Assembly (NCBI RefSeq): GCF_001613385.1
Contig: NZ_BDCG01000016.1
Span: 248,001-312,000, forward strand
Length of the DNA stretch: 64,000 bases
Direction of reading: 5' to 3'
DNA from: Nocardia flavorosea NBRC 108225
GTDB taxonomy: Bacteria > Actinomycetota > Actinomycetes > Mycobacteriales > Mycobacteriaceae
Under the pieces are notes generated by a model that saw nothing but the letters and a program-made list of their open reading frames with translations, ran no database searches and was not told where the DNA came from. The position numbers and the translations under genes were made by a program. How positions within the stretch are numbered: the first letter of the stretch is position 1; each line of letters opens with the position of its first letter. Below are positions 58,789 through 64,000 of this stretch, piece by piece.

Positions 58789-59060
58789 GACTGCCGGGGC
58801 GGACCGGGTGACGCCGATCGAGACGATATGCGGTTTCGCATCGTCGTGATCGCCGCGCCGTGACGCGCCTGTTCGACTCGCTACAGTTATGATTCCTTCT
58901 CGGGTGTGTCCTCCGCCCGTTCGTGGTCCCAAACGGGCCGCGGTATTGGTCGGGCGGCTGTGCGGTCTCCCTCTCGGCTACGCCGGTTACCACCTACTGG
59001 ACTGACGTCCAGCCGCCAAGCAGACTCCGTGCTGCGGGGTCAGATAGGTACAGTCCTCCC

Positions 59061-60119
59061 GTGACAACGAACACCGGAACAGACGAAGTGGCCGCGATGG
59101 AAGCGGAGTTCGATCCCGCCGCCCATGCGGCCGCGATGGTCGGTCACCACTACCGCGTGGACGACTACTACGAGGTCGGCCGCGAGAAAGTCCGCGAGTA
59201 CGCCCGTGCCGTACAGGACAGCCACCCGGTGCACTGGGACGAAGATATCGCGCTGGAGTACGGCTACGACGGTCTGGTCGCCCCGGTGACCTTCATCTCT
59301 CTCGTCGGTATCCTGGCGCAGCGCAAACTCTTCGAGACGGTCGTCACCGGCTACGACCTGAGTCAGATCATGCAGACCGACCAGATCCTGGAGTTCCACC
59401 GCCCGATCGTGGTGGGCGACCGGTTGACCTGCGACGTCTATCTGCATTCCTTCCGCCAGGCCTTCGGCGGCGACATCATCGTCACCAAGAACATCGTCAC
59501 CGATCAGCACGACGAGGTGGTGCTCACCACCTACACCACTCTGGTCGGCCGCAGCGGCGGTGATATCGATCCCAACCTCAACGAGGCCGTGCGCAAGGTC
59601 CTGATGCACGGGATGGAAGCCTCGATGCCCGACCACACGCCCCGCTCGCACCCGGCCCCGCCGGCCCCCGCGGCGGAGAAGTCCGTGGCCACCCGGTTCG
59701 CGCGTTCGTTCGACGACGTCTCCGTCGGCGACGAACTGCCCGCCCGGATCGTGCGGCTCACCCGCGGCGATCTGGTGAACTACGCCGGTGTCTCCGGCGA
59801 CGCCAACCCCATCCACTGGAGCGACGAGGTCGTGAAGCTGGTGGATCTGGAGACCTGCGTCGGTCACGGCATGCTCTCCATGGGCCTGGGTGGTGGATTC
59901 GTCACTTCCTGGCTGGGCAATCCGGGCGCGGTGAAGGAGTACAACGTCCGGTTCACCAGTCCGGTGTTCGTGAGTGCCACCGAACCGGCCGAGGTCGAGT
60001 TCACCGGCAAGATCAAATCCGTCGATCCGGAAACCCGGACCGCGGTGATCGCCATCGTGGCCAAATCCGGTGGACGCAAGATTTTCGGCCGGGCCACGGC
60101 CACCGTCCAGTTGTCCTGA
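59061..60119 (+). CDS. Fused (3R)-hydroxyacyl-ACP dehydratase HadA-HadB
   Basis: The ~352-residue protein joins two MaoC-like hot-dog halves. The first (residues ~20-180, HadA-like) shows DYYEVGREKVREYARAV and QDSHPVHWD. The second (~215-350, HadB-like) has the hydratase-2 motif YAGVSGDANPIHWSDE, then CVGHGMLSMGLGGGFVTSWL. Together they dehydrate 3-hydroxyacyl-ACP in FAS-II mycolic acid elongation. In M. tuberculosis hadA, hadB and hadC are separate; here one gene carries A and B and no hadC follows. GTG 59061 lies six bases after TACAGT, so it may be leaderless. Confidence 0.92.
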   Translation: MTTNTGTDEVAAMEAEFDPAAHAAAMVGHHYRVDDYYEVGREKVREYARAVQDSHPVHWDEDIALEYGYDGLVAPVTFISLVGILAQRKLFETVVTGYDLSQIMQTDQILEFHRPIVVGDRLTCDVYLHSFRQAFGGDIIVTKNIVTDQHDEVVLTTYTTLVGRSGGDIDPNLNEAVRKVLMHGMEASMPDHTPRSHPAPPAPAAEKSVATRFARSFDDVSVGDELPARIVRLTRGDLVNYAGVSGDANPIHWSDEVVKLVDLETCVGHGMLSMGLGGGFVTSWLGNPGAVKEYNVRFTSPVFVSATEPAEVEFTGKIKSVDPETRTAVIAIVAKSGGRKIFGRATATVQLS

Positions 60120-60398
60120 CCTGGTCGAGCGCCCCGGATTGGCTTCCGCGGCCAGCCGTGCCGTACACTCGGGATTCTGGGGTCACCAGCCGATGCGCGC
60201 TGCTCTGCAAGGCTGGTTCCAGGCGGGGTTCTCGAGCATCGGCCGCACCGGCTGAGTAGGCTCGGGTCGAGCCGGTCGAACCGGTCCCGCCGACGGGGCC
60301 GGCATCTGCCGGAGCGGCGCGCGTGTTGTGTGACCACAGCACCGATAATTGAATACCGCAGTGTGGCCGGCTCGCACGCAAGTGTCCGGTTCGGCCGA

Positions 60399-60471
<73 letters not shown>

Positions 60472-60503
60472 CCCTGGATGCCCGGCGATGAGAGAGGATC
60501 GAC

Positions 60504-60869
60504 GTGACCGACGAGCGGGATGACACCGCCGCCGCGCAGCGGCCGAGCGGAAAGCGCTCCGCTCGGCGGGGTCGGTCCGCCACGTCGGGCGCGTCCGATA
60601 CCGGTTCGATCGCGACCATAGATCGGCCCGCGCGTAAGGACGAGAAGAAGTCCGGCCGAGCCGATCGGGAGCAGTCCCGGAATCCGTTCAAGCGTTTGTT
60701 CAAGTTCCTGCGTGAGGTGATCGCGGAACTGCGGAAGGTTATCTGGCCCAACCGGAAGCAGATGATCACCTATACGACCGTTGTTCTGGTGTTCGTGGTC
60801 TTCATGGTCGCGTTCATCAGCGGGTTGGATCTGGCGTTCATCAAGGGTGTCGACTGGTTGTTCGGCTAG
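60504..60869 (+). CDS. secE: Preprotein translocase subunit SecE
   Basis: The 121-residue protein is the small stabilising subunit of the SecYEG channel. A disordered, charged N-terminus of ~60 residues is followed by the conserved amphipathic helix FLREVIAELRKVIWPNRKQM and one membrane helix (YTTVVLVFVVFMVAFISGLD). The extra N-terminal part is usual in actinobacteria. The start is GTG 60504. The nusG gene follows after 120 bp. Confidence 0.95.
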   Translation: MTDERDDTAAAQRPSGKRSARRGRSATSGASDTGSIATIDRPARKDEKKSGRADREQSRNPFKRLFKFLREVIAELRKVIWPNRKQMITYTTVVLVFVVFMVAFISGLDLAFIKGVDWLFG

Positions 60870-60989
60870 CCAGGCGATATCGGCGCCGGTGCCCCGATCC
60901 GCGCCCGCGGGCCGGACGCCAGACAAAACCGCCGCGCCCGAACCCGGCACGCAGAGGATGCACGTGACGACACAGGAAGCGAGTGCCCA

Positions 60990-61766
60990 GTGAGCACCCC
61001 GGAGAACGACACCACCGACGAGTTCCCGGTCGACGATCAGACGGCCGAGGAGGCCGCTGTCCACGTCGAGGAGCCGGCGTCCGATGCCGCGCCCGAGGCT
61101 GCCGACGAGGCCGCACCCGCATCCGCCGAGGAAGACGAGCCGGATCCGGTCGAGCAGATGAAGGCCGTGCTGCGGCGTGCTCCCGGCGACTGGTATGTCA
61201 TCCACTCCTACGCCGGCTACGAGAACAAGGTGAAGACCAACCTCGAGACCCGTGTGCAGAACCTGGATCTGGAGGACTACATCTTCCAGGTCGAGGTGCC
61301 CACCGAAGAGGTCACCGAGATCAAGAACGGTCAGCGCAAGAGCGTCAATCGCAAGGTACTGCCGGGCTACATCCTGGTCCGGATGGATCTGAACGACGAA
61401 TCCTGGGGTGCGGTGCGTAACACACCCGGTGTCACCGGGTTCGTCGGTGCCACCTCGCGCCCGTCGCCGCTGACCATCAACGAAGTCGTGAAATTCCTGG
61501 TTCCGGTCTCCCAGCAGAAGAAGGCGCCCGCGCCCGCTGCTGCCGCGACCTCGCCGGAGACCGCCGGCGAGACCCCGGCCAAACCGGCTATCGAGGTCGA
61601 TTTCGAGGTCGGCGAATCGGTCACGGTGATGGACGGCCCGTTCGCGACGCTGCCCGCTACCATTTCCGAGGTCAACGCCGAACAGCAGAAGCTCAAGGTG
61701 CTGGTCTCGATCTTCGGTCGCGAGACGCCGGTCGAGCTGGAATTCACCAAGGTCGCCAAGATCTAG
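60990..61766 (+). CDS. nusG: Transcription antitermination/pausing factor NusG
   Basis: The 258-residue protein has an acidic ~50-residue N-terminal extension. The NGN domain (DWYVIHSYAGYENKVKTNLE, then LPGYILVRMDLND and VRNTPGVTGFVG) follows, and a C-terminal KOW domain (FEVGESVTVMDGPFATLPAT). It binds RNA polymerase and links it to Rho or ribosomes. An Ala/Pro-rich linker joins NGN and KOW. The start is GTG 60990. Confidence 0.96.
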   Translation: MSTPENDTTDEFPVDDQTAEEAAVHVEEPASDAAPEAADEAAPASAEEDEPDPVEQMKAVLRRAPGDWYVIHSYAGYENKVKTNLETRVQNLDLEDYIFQVEVPTEEVTEIKNGQRKSVNRKVLPGYILVRMDLNDESWGAVRNTPGVTGFVGATSRPSPLTINEVVKFLVPVSQQKKAPAPAAAATSPETAGETPAKPAIEVDFEVGESVTVMDGPFATLPATISEVNAEQQKLKVLVSIFGRETPVELEFTKVAKI

Positions 61767-61852
61767 CGGCGGCGCCTGTGCCTCCCGGGGCGGTTGTGTC
61801 CCGGGCCGGACCTTGCAGAGCGCAAGGAACACCACACAACTAGGAAAGAAAG

Positions 61853-62287
61853 ATGCCCCCCAAGAAGAAGAAGCTCGCCGGGATCATCAAGCTTCAGATC
61901 CAGGCCGGCGCGGCGAACCCGGCTCCGCCGGTGGGCCCGGCGCTCGGTCAGCACGGCGTCAACATCATGGAGTTCTGCAAGGCCTACAACGCCGCGACCG
62001 AATCGCAGCGCGGCAATGTGGTGCCGGTCGAGATCTCGGTGTACGAGGATCGGTCCTTCGACTTCAAGCTGAAGACCCCGCCCGCCGCCAAGTTGCTGCT
62101 GAAGGCTGCCGGTGTGCAGAAGGGTTCGCCCGAGCCGCACCGCAACAAGGTCGCCACGGTGACCATGGACCAGGTGCGCGAGATCGCCAAGACCAAGCAG
62201 GAAGATCTGAACGCCAACGATATCGATCAGGCGGCCAAGATCATCGCCGGAACCGCGCGCTCGATGGGTATCACTGTCGAAGGCTGA
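61853..62287 (+). CDS. rplK: Large ribosomal subunit protein uL11
   Basis: The 144-residue protein has the N-terminal [20 protein letters not shown] with [19 protein letters not shown], and the RNA-binding C-terminal domain with [18 protein letters not shown] and ending RSMGITVEG. It forms the ribosome stalk base and is the site of RelA activation and thiopeptide binding. GAAAGAAAG precedes ATG 61853. Confidence 0.97.
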
Positions 62288-62440
62288 GCACCGGAAGCGG
62301 TAGCGCAGCATTCGGTGGGAGGGCCGGCCAGGCCCGGTAACCACGGCTGAACCACGAACCTGCGGCCTGAGCGACGGCGGAAAGCCTGCGTAACCACGGG
62401 GCGCCCCCAGAAGGCCGCCGATAGGAACGGACAGAGAAAC

Positions 62441-63160
62441 ATGGCAAAACGAAGCAAGGCGTATCTCGCCGCGGCCGAGAAGGTCGATCGCGACAAGCTG
62501 TACTCTCCGCTGGCCGCCGCGCGGCTGGCCAAGGAGACCGCCACCACCAAGACCGATGCGACCGTCGAGGTCGCCGTGCGGCTCGGTGTGGATCCCCGTA
62601 AGGCCGATCAGATGGTCCGCGGCACGGTGAACCTGCCGCACGGCACCGGTAAAACCGCCCGCGTCATCGTGTTCGCGGCCGGCGAGAAGGCCGCCGAGGC
62701 CGAGGCTGCCGGTGCGGACGCCGTCGGCGCCGAGGATCTGATCGAACGGATCCAGGGCGGGTGGCTGGACTTCGACGCCGCGATCGCCACCCCCGACCAG
62801 ATGGCCAAGGTCGGCCGGATCGCGCGCGTCCTCGGCCCGCGCGGCCTGATGCCGAACCCGAAGACCGGTACCGTCACCACCGATGTGACCAAGGCGGTCA
62901 ACGACATCAAGGGCGGCAAGATCAACTTCCGCGTCGACAAGCAGGCAAACCTGCACTTCGTCATCGGCAAGGCGTCCTTCGACGACAGCAAGCTGGTGGA
63001 GAACTACGGTGCCGCGCTGGACGAGATCCTGCGTGCCAAGCCGTCGACGGCCAAGGGGCGTTACGTCAAGAAGGTGACGGTTTCGACGAACACCGGACCG
63101 GGCATCCCGGTGGACCCGAACCGCACCCGCAACCTCCTCGAGGAGGACGCGACAGCGTAA
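62441..63160 (+). CDS. rplA: Large ribosomal subunit protein uL1
   Basis: The 239-residue protein shows RSKAYLAAAEKVDRDKLYSP, ATVEVAVRLGVDPRKADQMV and the signature VLGPRGLMPNPKTGTVT. It forms the L1 stalk, helps move deacylated tRNA, and in many bacteria represses its own operon. The 153-bp gap after rplK has two short stretches that resemble the loop of repeat family A (around 62290 and 62375), too diverged to assign. Confidence 0.97.
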   Translation: MAKRSKAYLAAAEKVDRDKLYSPLAAARLAKETATTKTDATVEVAVRLGVDPRKADQMVRGTVNLPHGTGKTARVIVFAAGEKAAEAEAAGADAVGAEDLIERIQGGWLDFDAAIATPDQMAKVGRIARVLGPRGLMPNPKTGTVTTDVTKAVNDIKGGKINFRVDKQANLHFVIGKASFDDSKLVENYGAALDEILRAKPSTAKGRYVKKVTVSTNTGPGIPVDPNRTRNLLEEDATA

Positions 63161-63183
63161 GGCAGCCAAGGCGCCAACGACCG

Positions 63184-63226
63184 ACGGCCGGCCCGGAATA
63201 CTTCCGGGCCGGCCGTTCTCGTTTCC
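63184..63226 (+). terminator. Strong intrinsic terminator after rplA
   Basis: ACGGCCGGCCCGGAA pairs perfectly with TTCCGGGCCGGCCGT across TAC, followed by T-rich TCTCGTTTCC. It separates the rplKA and rplJ transcription units. Confidence 0.93.
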
Positions 63227-63346
63227 TGGCTGTGTGATCGCCTACCCCGGTCGCGCTCACCGCGCGTACGGGACGGGCGGCGGTCTCGGGGTATCGACCA
63301 GGCGGCGGGACCCAGCGGGTGGAATCCGGCCGGCAGCCAACCCGTT

Positions 63347-63376
63347 TTGCCAGGACAGTGTCCTATCAGGTAACCT
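63347..63376 (+). promoter_or_regulatory. Candidate rplJ promoter
   Basis: TTGCCA (63347-63352) and TAACCT (63371-63376) are 18 bp apart and lie after the rplA terminator, giving a leader of about 260 bases before rplJ. The spacer contains the palindrome AGGACAGTGTCCT. Confidence 0.55.
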
Positions 63377-63549
63377 TTCCGAGGTTGTCGACCAGTTCGA
63401 CACCACCCAATCTGTTCTACCGAAGACCGTAGGTCTGCCGATCCCGGATGGAATCGGCCGAAGGTCCGGCGAGAGTGCCGGCGGCCCACGCAGGGAGAGC
63501 CGAGGCCGGTAGTGAGCACAGGATTCGTCGCTGTGCCGGATACTCTTTC

Positions 63550-63588
63550 GCGCCCCGGAACGCTCTGCGTTCGGGGCGCTTGTTCTTT
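63550..63588 (+). ncRNA. Attenuator-like hairpin in the rplJ leader (L10-leader type)
   Basis: GCGCCCCGGAACGC pairs with GCGTTCGGGGCGC (one bulged G) across TCT and is followed by TTGTTCTTT, a terminator-like tail, 58 bases before ATG 63646. Upstream, 63460-63540 has further pairing such as CCGGCGAGAGTGCCGG. Bacterial rplJL leaders fold into a structure bound by L10-L12 that controls expression, so autoregulation by termination or translation is likely here. Confidence 0.72.
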
Positions 63589-63645
63589 CGCCGGCCCCTG
63601 ATGCGGTAGGGCAATCCCGAACCGACATCAGAGAGGAGGCGAAGT

Positions 63646-64000
63646 ATGGCGAAACCCGAGAAGGTTACCGCGGTCGCGGAGATCACTGAGCAGTTCAAGG
63701 GCTCGACGGCAGCAGTTATCACGGAATACCGTGGCCTGTCCGTCGGTGCCCTCACCGAACTGCGTCGTGCGCTCGGTGCCGACACCACGTACTCCGTCGC
63801 CAAGAACACCCTGGTGAAGCGCGCAGCGGCCGAGGCCGGTGTGGAGGGTCTGGACGATCTGTTCGTCGGGCCCACCGCGATCGCGTTCATCTCCGGTGAA
63901 CCCGTCGAGGCGGCCAAGGCGCTCAAGACCTTCGCCAAGGATCACAAGGCGCTGGTCATCAAGGGCGGCTACATGGACGGTGCGCCGCTGTCCGTGTCCG
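63646..64000 (+). CDS. rplJ: Large ribosomal subunit protein uL10, 3' part beyond the window
   Basis: The first 118 residues are visible from ATG 63646, which has GAGAGGAGG seven bases upstream. They include MAKPEKVTAVAEITEQFKGS, VITEYRGLSVGALTELRRAL and YSVAKNTLVKRAA, typical of uL10, and end in GGYMDGAPLSVS at the edge. It carries the L7/L12 stalk dimers and, with L12, represses its own mRNA. The L12 gene (rplL) should follow. Confidence 0.96.
   Translation, partial: MAKPEKVTAVAEITEQFKGSTAAVITEYRGLSVGALTELRRALGADTTYSVAKNTLVKRAAAEAGVEGLDDLFVGPTAIAFISGEPVEAAKALKTFAKDHKALVIKGGYMDGAPLSVS

Overview
The window is GC-rich actinobacterial DNA. Its gene order follows the Mycobacterium tuberculosis stretch Rv0495c-Rv0566c and then jumps to the Rv0634B-Rv0651 block. 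Mycolic-acid-type genes (HadA/HadB dehydratase, MgtA-like mannosyltransferase, menaquinone-specific MenJ), bldC, leaderless-looking starts and protein features (a HadA-HadB fusion, a nitrate reductase fused to a flavoprotein reductase) point to Nocardia or a close relative in Mycobacteriales. This is read from gene content and synteny; no database search was run.

Region 1 (1-12 kb): a truncated secreted protein, a cysteine-rich conserved protein, an exopolyphosphatase-type ppx, a proline-rich membrane protein, a TIM-barrel isomerase-like protein, a thioesterase, proC, a small excisionase-like HTH protein, ribosomal protein bS22, an atypical SDR epimerase with an acyltransferase, serB1 and a glutaredoxin-like protein. 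Region 2 (12-19.6 kb): rex-hemA-hemC-hemD, then hemB. A Rex-operator-like palindrome lies before rex, so redox-controlled heme synthesis is likely. Region 3 (19.6-28 kb): small membrane proteins, then hemL, a histidine phosphatase, a ResA-like thioredoxin, a previously easy-to-miss 83-codon gene, ccdA, resB and ccsA (system II cytochrome c maturation), joined largely by overlapping stop/start codons.

Region 4 (28-32.6 kb): small proteins, bldC, a Cds1-like PLP enzyme next to the 43-codon stump of an ABC transporter gene, and a divergent HTH/Clp-N pair behind a twin operator. Region 5 (32.5-56 kb): menaquinone synthesis spread over menA, menE, menB, menD, menG, menJ and the prenyl synthase grcC1. 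It is interspersed with thioesterase, VOC, AraC, TetR/aldo-keto reductase genes, a 1.4-kiloresidue assimilatory nitrate reductase/flavoprotein fusion, and the mannosyltransferase mgtA. Region 6 (56-64 kb): htpX, a YajQ-family gene, tRNA-Tyr, tRNA-Thr, tRNA-Met, rpmG, fused hadAB, tRNA-Trp, secE, nusG, rplK, rplA and the start of rplJ with an attenuator-like leader.

The most unusual content is repeat biology. Family A is a 62-65 bp palindromic element present three times inside coding ends (Rex C-terminus, HemL C-terminus, nitrate reductase N-terminus). It is translated in the same frame each time and carries compensatory stem changes. Family B is a ~130 bp intergenic multi-hairpin element with three good copies and one remnant. 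There are also a decayed tandem duplication of the 3' end of hemD, an 8-copy 17-bp minisatellite, and in-frame repeats in hemC and the Rv0497-like gene.
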